A stretch of DNA of 5,775 nucleotides from an uncultured Rhodanobacteraceae bacterium (lineage in GTDB: Bacteria > Pseudomonadota > Gammaproteobacteria > Xanthomonadales > Ahniellaceae): contig CALMWD010000251.1 of NCBI GenBank assembly GCA_937873105.1, forward strand, positions 1-5,775, read 5' to 3'. Positions 1 through 5,775 of the stretch are shown piece after piece. The stretch's first letter is position 1. Each line of letters starts with the position of its first letter. The translations under genes were made by a program, and so were the position numbers. Under the pieces are notes generated by a model. The model worked only from the letters and a program-made list of their open reading frames with translations. It did no database searches and was not told the DNA's origin.

Positions 1-284
1 ATCCGCCAGGCCGTCGCGTTGCCGACCAGCGGGTCGACCGGCAGGCTGCGCAAGTAACGCCGCGTCACCAGTTCGTCGAGGGAGGACGGGTAACGCCCAC
101 GGTCGGCATGGAAGCGGTCGATGGCCTCGCGCGTGGTGCGCAGGTTTTCCGCGAGCACCGTTTCCTTCGCGTTATCGACGCTGCGCACGTACTTGGGCGC
201 GGCGAGCGAGAGCAGCAACCCAAGCACGGCCAGCACCACCAGCAGTTCGATCAGGGTGAAGCCGTGCGCGGAGCGGTTCACCAT
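1..284 (-). CDS. Type II secretion GspG-like pseudopilin (3' end cut by window edge)
   Basis: This is a pseudopilin, a subunit of the short periplasmic pseudopilus built from the inner membrane. Ninety-four residues are present; the C-terminus lies beyond the left edge. After an 8-residue leader ending in Gly8, the class III signal reads [14 protein letters not shown], with Glu at mature position 5, so prepilin peptidase should cut between Gly8 and Phe9 and N-methylate Phe. A hydrophobic helix to about residue 30 runs into an amphipathic segment, then the [10 protein letters not shown] and LPVDPL stretches typical of GspG-like globular domains. The ATG at 284 overlaps the stop of the preceding pseudopilin by 7 bases (ATGGTGA); a GTG at 281 is the only close alternative. 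No strong ribosome binding site precedes it, so coupling to the upstream gene is likely. It could be the major pseudopilin or a minor one; the mature position-5 Glu argues against a GspK-like tip protein. Confidence 0.9.
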   Translation of the reverse strand, partial: MVNRSAHGFTLIELLVVLAVLGLLLSLAAPKYVRSVDNAKETVLAENLRTTREAIDRFHADRGRYPSSLDELVTRRYLRSLPVDPLVGNATAWR

Positions 285-760
285 TTGCGGTACTCGACAC
301 CATTCAGGCCGACGACCGTCGAGCGCGAAAACACGTCGTAGACATCTTCGCCTGCCTGCGGGGCGTCGGCTTCGCTGGCGTAGCTGCGTTTGCCCCAGGT
401 CGCGGCTGCATCGATGTTCGCGTCGGCGTGCATCGGATCACGCGGGATGCGACGCAGGAAAAAGACCTTGACCTGTTTCGGATTGCGTGCATCGGCCACG
501 CCATCGACCAGTGCCTGCAGGGTAGGCGGGTAGCTGCTCGCTCCCGCGACGCGCGGGATGCGACCTTCGTCGGATGCCAGCTTGTAGGCATCGATCGCAT
601 CGCGGATTTCGCGCAGGGCGCGGCGCAGCTCCTGCTCGCGCCCGCGCTGCGCCGCCACTTCGGCAAATGGCGTGACGATGCTGGCCAGTACGCCGAGGAT
701 CGCCAGCACGACGGCGACCTCGATCAGCGTGAAGCCGCGCCATTTCCCCGCGTGGCTCAC
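278..760 (-). CDS. gspG: GspG-like type II secretion pseudopilin
   Basis: A 160-aa pseudopilin, slightly longer than typical GspG (about 140 aa). The 9-residue basic leader ends in Gly9 and is followed by [20 protein letters not shown]; prepilin peptidase should cut before Phe10, and the mature Glu5 needed for pseudopilus assembly is present. The globular part has a long helix (about residues 36-62), a [12 protein letters not shown] segment (77-87), an RRIPRDPM motif (103-110) matching the 'P.DPWG' region of GspG, and a GEDVYDVFS stretch (137-145) before an aromatic C-terminal end (YRKW). The acidic calcium loop of classical GspG is not recognisable. The start is GTG at 760, because no in-frame ATG precedes the signal; it shares GTGA with the secretin stop and has GAGGGAGGA upstream. 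Family membership is clear. Whether it is the major subunit relative to the next pseudopilin is inference. Confidence 0.92.
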   Translation of the reverse strand: MSHAGKWRGFTLIEVAVVLAILGVLASIVTPFAEVAAQRGREQELRRALREIRDAIDAYKLASDEGRIPRVAGASSYPPTLQALVDGVADARNPKQVKVFFLRRIPRDPMHADANIDAAATWGKRSYASEADAPQAGEDVYDVFSRSTVVGLNGVEYRKW

Positions 761-2571
761 CGCGGCTGTCCTCCCTCGACCGGTGCGATTGAAGGCGGCA
801 CGACTTCGGTGTAGGACGCGAGGTCCGGCCCCTGGATGCGCACGCTGGATTCCGTCCCGGCATTGAATTCGGTGCGTGCCAGTGCCGGACGCGCCATGCC
901 GCGTACGAGGCGCGGCGTGATGGACAGCATCAGTTCGGTCTTCTGGCCGTCCTCGGAACGGCTGCTGAAGAGGCGCCCGACGACCGGGATGTCGCCGAGA
1001 CCAGGCACCTTGTTGACCGTGCCGCGGTCGGAATCGCTGATCAGGCCGGCCAGCACCTGGTTCTCGCCATCCTTGAGCCGCAGCAGGGTGGCGGCATTGC
1101 GCGTGCCGATCTGGTAAGCGAGCGTGCCGGTCTTGGTCTTGACCTGATCGACGATGTTGCTGACCTCAAGACTGATGCGGATCGCCACTTCGTTGTCGAG
1201 GTAGATGGTCGGCTGCACGTCGAGCTTGAGACCGACATCGACGTATTGCACCGACTCGGCGACGAAACCGGTGGCCGTTGCCGTCGTCGTGATGTTGGGT
1301 ACGCGGTCGCCGATGAGGATCTTGGCCGTCTCGCGGTTGCGCGTGCGGATGCGCGGGTTGGCGAGCAGATTGACATCCGTGTCACCCTTGCCGGCCGACA
1401 GCGACAATGGCGCGACCGTCGCACCCAGCGTGCGCGAGTTGGCATTGCGGATATCCGCCAGCGTCAAGGCGCCACCAGCGATCGAGGCGAGCGGCGTCAG
1501 CGTCAGCAGGTCGGGCCAGCGGATGCCGAGTTCGTACAGCCGGCTGCGCTTCACCTCGAGGATTTCCACTTCGAGCATCACTTCGGGCTCGGGCAGGTCA
1601 TGCGCCGCCAGCAGTTTCTCGGCCTGCCGGATGGCTTCGGGCGTATCGCGCATGACCAGCATGTTCTGCTTTTCATCGGCGACGATGTCCCGTGCCTTGA
1701 GGATCGCCCGCAGCGTGTTCGCGGCGATTTTCGCATCCATGTTGGTCAGGTAGAAGGTCTTGATCGTCAGCGCCTGATGGTCGCGTGCCTTGGCCGGGGT
1801 GTTCGGATAGACGAGGATGGTGCCGGTGTCGAGCGTGCGCTGCTCGAGCTGCTGGGCCGCCAGCACGGCACCGAGAATATCCTTCACCGTCGCGCGGCGC
1901 AGGTAGATCGTGGTCGGCTGGCTGGCATTCACATCCTTGTCGAACACGAAGTTGATGCCCGAGGTACGGGCCAGTACCTCGAAGATCTGTTTCAGGCTGG
2001 CATCCTTGAACTCTATGGATACGGGCTTCGCCAGCGCGGCGGCCATCTTCGGGTCGGGCTGGGCCGGTGCCTGGTTCGACTGGCTTGCATCGATCGCGTC
2101 GCGTAGCCGCAATGCCGTCGCATCCTGCGGCGCTTCGGCAAGGATCGCCTGCAGCCGCGAGCGGGCCGTCTCGGCATCGCCACGCGCCCAGGCTGTTTCC
2201 GCTTCCACCTGCCATTCCGCGCGGCGGCGTTCGAGACGCGCGTTGTCGGCCAGCTTGCGGGCGCGCTCGTTGGTCGGATCGAGCGTCACCGCGCGGGTGA
2301 TCAACAGGTCGGCATCAGCGCGCCGGCCGCTGGCGGCCACCTGTTCGGCCTGCTGCAGCCACTGGCCGGCAAGGCGTTCGCGCGTGCTCGCGACCGCGAG
2401 GCGCAGCTCGGCCCGGTTCGGATCCTCGCGCAGCGCAGCTTCGTAGCGCGGCAGGGCTTCTTCATAGCGTCCCTGTTCGGCGAGCTGGCGGCCTTCCTGA
2501 TACGGGCCCTGGGTCGTCACGCAGCCTGCGAGGCAGGCGGCGAGGAAGAGCGGTGCAAGCAGGCGTTTCAT
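757..2571 (-). CDS. gspD: Lipoprotein secretin with N-terminal TPR repeats (GspD/PilQ/MshL-type)
   Basis: A 604-aa outer-membrane secretin, the gated pore of the machine. A lipoprotein signal peptide has the lipobox LAGC at residues 14-17 (Cys17); Val at +2 fits sorting to the outer membrane. Three TPR-like helical repeats follow at about 24-57, 71-105 and 119-155. Next come an N0/STN domain (about 183-256, from [18 protein letters not shown]) and one N1-type ring domain (about 266-330). The secretin pore domain spans about 335-555 and ends with the signature [14 protein letters not shown] (522-535) and [11 protein letters not shown] (546-556). A Pro/Gly-rich tail of about 48 residues ends the protein. 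Only two N-domains precede the pore, fewer than the N0-N3 set of classical GspD and more like type IV pilus secretins. The reading frame is open further upstream to 3342, but the lipoprotein signal and the ATGA overlap with the preceding gene fix the start at 2571. Confidence 0.95.
   Translation of the reverse strand: MKRLLAPLFLAACLAGCVTTQGPYQEGRQLAEQGRYEEALPRYEAALREDPNRAELRLAVASTRERLAGQWLQQAEQVAASGRRADADLLITRAVTLDPTNERARKLADNARLERRRAEWQVEAETAWARGDAETARSRLQAILAEAPQDATALRLRDAIDASQSNQAPAQPDPKMAAALAKPVSIEFKDASLKQIFEVLARTSGINFVFDKDVNASQPTTIYLRRATVKDILGAVLAAQQLEQRTLDTGTILVYPNTPAKARDHQALTIKTFYLTNMDAKIAANTLRAILKARDIVADEKQNMLVMRDTPEAIRQAEKLLAAHDLPEPEVMLEVEILEVKRSRLYELGIRWPDLLTLTPLASIAGGALTLADIRNANSRTLGATVAPLSLSAGKGDTDVNLLANPRIRTRNRETAKILIGDRVPNITTTATATGFVAESVQYVDVGLKLDVQPTIYLDNEVAIRISLEVSNIVDQVKTKTGTLAYQIGTRNAATLLRLKDGENQVLAGLISDSDRGTVNKVPGLGDIPVVGRLFSSRSEDGQKTELMLSITPRLVRGMARPALARTEFNAGTESSVRIQGPDLASYTEVVPPSIAPVEGGQPR
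769..777 (-). promoter_or_regulatory. Shine-Dalgarno site for the GTG start of the GspG-like gene
   Basis: On the minus strand the bases read GAGGGAGGA, ending 8 bases before the GTG at 760. They lie inside the last secretin codons. This strong match to the 16S anti-SD, together with the lack of any in-frame ATG before the prepilin signal, supports the GTG start and suggests independent as well as coupled initiation. Confidence 0.75.
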
Positions 2572-3041
2572 TCTCTGGCGTCTCCGATGTCGAGCGTGTG
2601 TCTGGTCTTGTTCTTGAGGTGCTGCAGCGTCAGCGTCGGCGGGACGATGGCGAGCACGCGATAACGGTCGTCCAGCGTATCGCCGGCGCGCACCACGCAG
2701 GTTTCTTCTCCGCGCGCGAGGAAGACCGTCCAGCCTTCGCCCTCTGCCTGCTGCTTGCCCAGCACACGCCAGTTGGGCGCCGCACTGAAAGTCGGCACTG
2801 GCGGGACGGCATCCGGGCGTTCGGCCGGAGCAGCTTGCGCTGGCAGGTGGATCGCAAAGGGGTCGCCTGCGGGGGTGGGAACGTATTGCCGGGGCAGCAG
2901 GACACGGATCGCCACGTGGCGTTCCGCGGCGTGCGGCAACGTGGTCGCAGTCGCGGGGGCTTCCTGTGCATCGCCGAACGCCGCCAGCGCGGCAGTTGCC
3001 ACGAGCGCGAGCAGCAACCAGGTCAGTCGACCGGATTTCAT
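2568..3041 (-). CDS. GspC/PilP-like periplasmic bridge protein
   Basis: A 157-aa protein that probably links the inner-membrane platform to the secretin, the role of GspC in T2SS and PilP in T4P. It has one N-terminal hydrophobic segment (about residues 6-22). An AALA|A site at 17-21 could be cut by signal peptidase I, or the segment may stay as an anchor; there is no lipobox, unlike PilP. A linker of about 65 residues rich in Pro and Ala follows, then a compact domain (about 91-153) with NWRVLGK, GWTVFLARG, VVRAGDTLDDRYRVLAI and a TLTLQHL...HTLDIG ending. This beta-strand pattern, 'GD.l...Y.V..I....l.L', is that of the HR/PilP domain. The ATG at 3041 shares ATGA with the upstream stop, and GAGG lies 7 bases before it. 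The assignment rests on domain pattern and position just before the secretin gene. The exact equivalence (C or P) cannot be settled. Confidence 0.75.
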   Translation of the reverse strand: MKSGRLTWLLLALVATAALAAFGDAQEAPATATTLPHAAERHVAIRVLLPRQYVPTPAGDPFAIHLPAQAAPAERPDAVPPVPTFSAAPNWRVLGKQQAEGEGWTVFLARGEETCVVRAGDTLDDRYRVLAIVPPTLTLQHLKNKTRHTLDIGDARE

Positions 3042-3559
3042 TGGCCGGCCTCGGGGAGGGTAGTGGTATGGAAGTCGAGCCGGAGCCGGGCCTCGATGCT
3101 TCGGCCGTCCTCGCTGCGCCGGATGTCGAGCTCGCGAATCGCCAGCGCCGGTTGTGCGGCCAGCACCGTGGCGAGGAAAGCGCGCAGGTCGGTGTAGCTG
3201 CCCTGCAGGGGCAGTTGCAGGGAGGCGATGCCGAACCGGCCGGCGGCGTTGTTTTCGTAGCCATAGTCCACGCGTCCCGGCACGAGGTTGTGGCGCGCGG
3301 CCGTATCGAGTACCTCGCGCTGGCGGGTTTCGAGCTCGGCACGGGGAATCAGCACGGCGAGAAATTCCCGGTGATGGGCGTCGAGTTGCCGGCCATCGTC
3401 GGTGGGCAGCACTAAGCCTGTTTCAGCGCCCGTTTCCGCCGGATGCACCGCGCGCATGAACACCGCACTACCGGCCAGCGCGATGCAGGCCGCCGGGATC
3501 AGCAGCACGGGCCAGCCGTACCGGCGCAGGAGCAGTTCCGCGAACAGGCGCGGATTCAT
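3038..3559 (-). CDS. PilO/GspM-like inner-membrane platform protein
   Basis: A 173-aa bitopic protein. A short cytoplasmic N-terminus with basic residues (RR at 12-13) precedes one transmembrane segment (about 16-36). A periplasmic linker and a short helical region (about 56-90) lead to a C-terminal alpha/beta domain (about 95-165) with RFGIASLQLPLQGSYTDLRA, then AIRELDIRRSE and a final SIEARLRLDFHT strand. This strand-helix-strand-strand order fits the ferredoxin-like fold of PilO and GspM, which pair with PilN/GspL in the inner-membrane platform. The start at 3559 overlaps the preceding stop (ATGA), with GGGAGGG directly upstream at rather short spacing. The product was recognised from topology, the 'L.l.l.G.y..l..fl..l' pattern and its place between the PilN-like and PilP-like genes. 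No catalytic residues are expected. Confidence 0.78.
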   Translation of the reverse strand: MNPRLFAELLLRRYGWPVLLIPAACIALAGSAVFMRAVHPAETGAETGLVLPTDDGRQLDAHHREFLAVLIPRAELETRQREVLDTAARHNLVPGRVDYGYENNAAGRFGIASLQLPLQGSYTDLRAFLATVLAAQPALAIRELDIRRSEDGRSIEARLRLDFHTTTLPEAGQ

Positions 3560-4065
3560 GTGCCCTCCCGCATGCGCAACTCGATGACGAAACGGACCGG
3601 CCGTGAGTGGTGGGATTGGGCATCGCCACGCACTTCCTGGCCGACGAGGGTGGCTTCGGCGATCGGCCCGAGTGCGCGCAGGCGGGCGGGATAGCTTTGC
3701 ACGACCGCTGCATCGTTCGCTGCGCCCTCGAGCCGGACGATGGCACGCCGGACATCGGTATCCACCTGCAGCAGCACGGCATCCGCGCCGGGACCGAACT
3801 CGCTGTTCAGTGCATCGAGGACGGCGAGCCAGGGCAGGTTGAGTTCGCGGACCGCCATGTCGACCGCCTGCGCGCTGTCACCGTCCGGCAAAACCCGCTG
3901 CCGCTGGCTGGCTTCCGTCATGTGGCTGGCCTCGACATGCGCGGGTGGCAGCCAGGCGAATCCGGCCACGGCCAGCAGCACGGCACCCGCGCCGCTGGCG
4001 AGCCAGCCGGCCGGCCTGACGCTCCTGCGCGTGGGGGCGAAATCGATGGCCAGGGGTTTGAGCAT
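3556..4065 (-). CDS. PilN-like inner-membrane platform protein
   Basis: A 169-aa bitopic protein. The cytoplasmic N-terminus reads LAIDFAPTRR (5-14), at the position and with the character of the conserved PilN segment that docks into PilM. One transmembrane helix spans about 19-39. The periplasmic part has a short helical region (about 60-90, including ELNLPWLAVLDALN) and a C-terminal ferredoxin-like domain (about 95-166) with VLLQVDTDV, RAIVRLEGAAND, VVQSYPARLRALG and a final RFVIELRMR strand. Known PilN proteins form heterodimers with PilO in the inner membrane; the next gene down is the likely partner. The ATG at 4065 lies 4 bases after the upstream TGA and has no clear Shine-Dalgarno sequence, so its translation probably depends on ribosomes finishing the 202-aa gene. 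In GspL the L/M-like and N-like parts are fused; here they are separate genes, as in T4P. Confidence 0.8.
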   Translation of the reverse strand: MLKPLAIDFAPTRRSVRPAGWLASGAGAVLLAVAGFAWLPPAHVEASHMTEASQRQRVLPDGDSAQAVDMAVRELNLPWLAVLDALNSEFGPGADAVLLQVDTDVRRAIVRLEGAANDAAVVQSYPARLRALGPIAEATLVGQEVRGDAQSHHSRPVRFVIELRMREGT

Positions 4066-4069
4066 GGCT

Positions 4070-4678
4070 TCAGTTCGCCATTGCGCGCAACGATCCCACC
4101 ACGACCGGGCGCAGCACCGCAGTCGACAGGTCTGCCTGCCGGCAATCGCGCTGCAGCAACGTGTCGAAACCGGCGCTGCTGTGGGTCAGGGGAGGGTGCA
4201 CCCGGATGCCGCGCCATTGGCCCTGGACGATCAGGCCGATGGTGGTGCACTCGCGTGCCGCGACGCAGAAGGCCGTATTGGCATCCAGATGACGGCAGCA
4301 GCGGTTGAATTCGCGGATGTACCGCGATTGCACCTGCCGCACCCGCCAGCCTTCCGCCGCCGCGGTACGGGGCAGTTCGGTCGCATAGCGGAGCGGAATC
4401 GCGCAGACCAGCCAGCGCTCCGACCAGGGCGCGGGGTCGACCCGGATCGTCCAGTCGGCCGGGTCGTCGCCGTAGATGGCGGCAAAGCGTTCCGCCGCCA
4501 GCAGGTCGAGTTCCGCCGTGCCGGCGAGTCCGGGCGGACGTTCGAGAATCCAGTAGCGCGCGACACGGTCGGTCACGAGGATGTCGAGCAGGGCGCCGTG
4601 ACGGGGCGCTTTCTGCAGCGGCCGCGGGCCGCTGCGCGTGACATGCAGGATGGCGGCTTCAGTCTTCCTGAGTGACAC
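4070..4678 (-). CDS. Small cytoplasmic GspL/PilM-like protein (reduced actin-like fold, tentative)
   Basis: A 202-aa soluble protein with no signal peptide or transmembrane segment. It lies between the ATPase gene and the pilN-like gene, where a cytoplasmic adaptor linking ATPase and PilN is expected. Residues 30-95 (LLDILVTDRVARYWIL, then AAERFAAIYGDDPADWTI and WLVCAIP) follow the pattern of the GspL cytoplasmic domain: 'sd...Ry.vlP...l', 'FE...G....W', 'a.A.P'. Residues 110-190 (GWRVRQVQSRYIREFNR, then GLIVQGQWRGIRVHPP and FDTLLQRD) resemble its second half. PilM and the GspL cytoplasmic domain are larger; the N-terminal glycine-rich nucleotide-binding loop of PilM is not visible, so ATP binding is doubtful. 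There are six cysteines (92, 127, 128, 138, 144, 179). The start is GTG at 4678, overlapping the gspE end by 20 bases and preceded by GAGGAGG. The functional assignment is inference from faint pattern plus context. Confidence 0.6.
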   Translation of the reverse strand: MSLRKTEAAILHVTRSGPRPLQKAPRHGALLDILVTDRVARYWILERPPGLAGTAELDLLAAERFAAIYGDDPADWTIRVDPAPWSERWLVCAIPLRYATELPRTAAAEGWRVRQVQSRYIREFNRCCRHLDANTAFCVAARECTTIGLIVQGQWRGIRVHPPLTHSSAGFDTLLQRDCRQADLSTAVLRPVVVGSLRAMAN

Positions 4679-5775
4679 GGGCCACCTCCTCGAGCGTGGT
4701 CAGGCCGGCGCGTGCGAGTTGCAGGGCGGCATCGCGCAGGCTGTACGTTCCTCTGCGGCGCGCTTCGGCCTTGATGTCGGCGAGCGGCGCCCGTTGGGCT
4801 ATCAGGGTACGCAGGTGGTCGTCGAGTGCCAGGATCTCGGCAACCGCCCGACGTCCCCGATAGCCGGTGTGGCGACACTTGCCGCAGCCGCTGCCGCGCC
4901 GGAATCCGCCCTCGGCGGCCTCCGCCGGCAGGCCGAGTTCGGCAAGTTCGCGTGTCGTGGGTATGACGGGTTCGGCGCAGTGCGGGCAGATCGTGCGCAG
5001 CAGGCGCTGTGCCCAGACGCCGTTGAGTGCCGCCGTCAGCAGGTAGGGGTCGATGCCGAGGTGGGCAAACCGGTTGAACACATCGAAGACGTGGTTGGCG
5101 TGCACCGTCGATAGCACCAGATGGCCGGTCAATGCCGACTGCACGGCGATCTCGGCCGTCTCGGCATCGCGGATCTCGCCGACCATGATCTTGTCCGGGT
5201 CGTGTCGCAGGATCGACCGCAGCCCGCGCGCGAAGCTCAGCCCCTTCTTGTCATTGACCGGGATCTGCAGCACGCCGGACAATTCGTACTCGACCGGATC
5301 CTCGATGGTCACGATCTTGTCGCGGCCGTTGTTGATTTCGGAAAGCACGCCGTAGAGCGTCGTGGTCTTGCCGCTGCCGGTCGGGCCGGTGACCAGCAGC
5401 ATGCCGTGGGGTTTCCGGGCGAGGGTGCGCATCTGCGCGAGGTCCGCGCTGGCGAAGCCGAGCTGTTCGAGGCCCAGCGTTTCCCCGGCCGGGATCAGGC
5501 GGCGCTTGTCCAGAATGCGCAGCACGGCATCCTCGCCGTGGATGCTCGGCATGATCGACAGCCGCAAGTCGATGCGGCGCCCGTCGAGATCGACGGTGAT
5601 GCGGCCGTCCTGCGGGACGCGGCGTTCCGCGATGTCCAGTTCGGCGAGGACCTTGAGGCGCGAGACCGTCTGTTCGGCCAGTTCCAGCCCGCTGGTTTGA
5701 CCGACCGTTTCGAGGACGCCATCGATGCGCAACCGGATGAGGAGGCCGGACTGGGTCGCTTCCAGATGAATGTCG
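4659..5775 (-). CDS. gspE: GspE/PilB-family assembly ATPase (5' end cut by window edge)
   Basis: The cytoplasmic hexameric ATPase that powers pseudopilus assembly. The window holds the last 371 residues; family members have about 500-570, so the N-terminal regulatory domain lies outside. The visible part opens with DIHLE, the usual start of the N2 domain, followed by IRLRIDGVLE. The catalytic domain has Walker A GPTGSGKT at residues 130-137 of the fragment, an Asp box TIEDPVE (156-162), Walker B IMVGEIRD (196-203) and a His box STVHAN (222-227). Two cysteine pairs, CPHC (263-266) and CGKC (297-300), form the zinc-binding site of GspE/PilB-type ATPases. All key motifs are intact, so the enzyme should be active. 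The presence of the tetracysteine motif and gene context favour an assembly ATPase over a PilT retraction ATPase. It could equally be called PilB- or MshE-like. The stop at 4659 lies inside the next gene. Confidence 0.95.
   Translation of the reverse strand, partial: DIHLEATQSGLLIRLRIDGVLETVGQTSGLELAEQTVSRLKVLAELDIAERRVPQDGRITVDLDGRRIDLRLSIMPSIHGEDAVLRILDKRRLIPAGETLGLEQLGFASADLAQMRTLARKPHGMLLVTGPTGSGKTTTLYGVLSEINNGRDKIVTIEDPVEYELSGVLQIPVNDKKGLSFARGLRSILRHDPDKIMVGEIRDAETAEIAVQSALTGHLVLSTVHANHVFDVFNRFAHLGIDPYLLTAALNGVWAQRLLRTICPHCAEPVIPTTRELAELGLPAEAAEGGFRRGSGCGKCRHTGYRGRRAVAEILALDDHLRTLIAQRAPLADIKAEARRRGTYSLRDAALQLARAGLTTLEEVARVTQED
4685..4691 (-). promoter_or_regulatory. Shine-Dalgarno site for the GTG start of the 202-aa gene
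   Basis: On the minus strand GAGGAGG ends 6 bases before the GTG at 4678, inside the last codons of the gspE-like gene. No in-frame ATG is near, so this site decides the start and makes the 20-base overlap with the ATPase gene credible. Confidence 0.7.

Noticed and set aside
1246..2106. Plus-strand open frame of 286 aa opposite the secretin
   Set aside because: It is the complement of conserved secretin domains; its composition (His/Arg/Gln-rich) is that of an antisense shadow.
2553..3197. Plus-strand open frame of 214 aa opposite the C/P-like gene
   Set aside because: It is antisense to a gene with a signal peptide and an HR-like domain, and has no domain of its own.
2572..3342. Upstream extension of the secretin reading frame, giving an 861-aa protein
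   Set aside because: The extra 257 residues are Arg/Pro/Ala-rich shadow translation across the PilO-like and PilP-like genes. The ATG at 2571 begins a clear lipoprotein signal.
3740..4675. Plus-strand open frame of 311 aa opposite the PilN-like and L/M-like genes
   Set aside because: It is antisense to two supported genes, has no recognisable domain, and such long shadow frames are common in high-GC DNA.
2164..5170. A 17-base exact direct repeat (2164-2180 and 5154-5170)
   Set aside because: Both copies encode the short string DAETA in unrelated proteins (secretin TPR region and ATPase Walker B region). This is coincidence of codon use, with no flanking repeat structure.
4659..5775. ATPase considered as a PilT-type retraction ATPase
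   Set aside because: It has the CPHC/CGKC cysteine pairs and the N2-type DIHLE start of GspE/PilB assembly ATPases, and it sits with pseudopilin and secretin genes.

Overview
The window is a tightly packed minus-strand operon fragment from a high-GC proteobacterium. The style of the proteins suggests a betaproteobacterium (Burkholderiales/Rhodocyclales-like), but that is inference without any search. It encodes most of a compact secretin-dependent machine of the type II secretion / type IV pilus superfamily. Nothing on the plus strand looks like a real gene, and no RNA gene, mobile element, CRISPR array, promoter or terminator was seen. All eight genes are read right to left and are contiguous, so there is no intergenic stretch longer than 4 bases.

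In transcription order (from 5775 towards 1) the genes are: a GspE-type assembly ATPase, cut by the right edge (4659-5775); a 202-aa cytoplasmic protein resembling a reduced GspL/PilM actin-like protein (4070-4678); a PilN-like membrane protein (3556-4065); a PilO/GspM-like membrane protein (3038-3559); a GspC/PilP-like periplasmic protein (2568-3041); a lipoprotein secretin with an N-terminal TPR block (757-2571); a GspG-like pseudopilin (278-760); and a second pseudopilin cut by the left edge (1-284). The junctions are overlaps of 20, 4, 4, 4, 4 and 7 bases and one 4-base gap, which implies one polycistronic message with translational coupling.

The parts fit together as one envelope-spanning device. 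The ATPase drives assembly of a short pseudopilus from the two pseudopilins. The L/M-, N- and O-like proteins form the inner-membrane platform. The C/P-like protein bridges the periplasm to the secretin, which forms the outer-membrane pore. The polytopic platform protein GspF/PilC and the prepilin peptidase are not in the window and should lie outside it.

The layout is neither the classical gspC-to-gspN order nor the pilMNOPQ operon. It mixes T2SS-like pseudopilins and ATPase with a T4P-like set of separate M/N/O/P-type proteins and a secretin having only two N-domains before its pore. The most distinctive points are the TPR-fused, self-lipidated secretin, the very small L/M-like protein with six cysteines, and the GspG-like pseudopilin whose C-terminal loop lacks the usual acidic calcium-site sequence. 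Such variant clusters exist in proteobacterial genomes. The substrate of this one cannot be read from the window.
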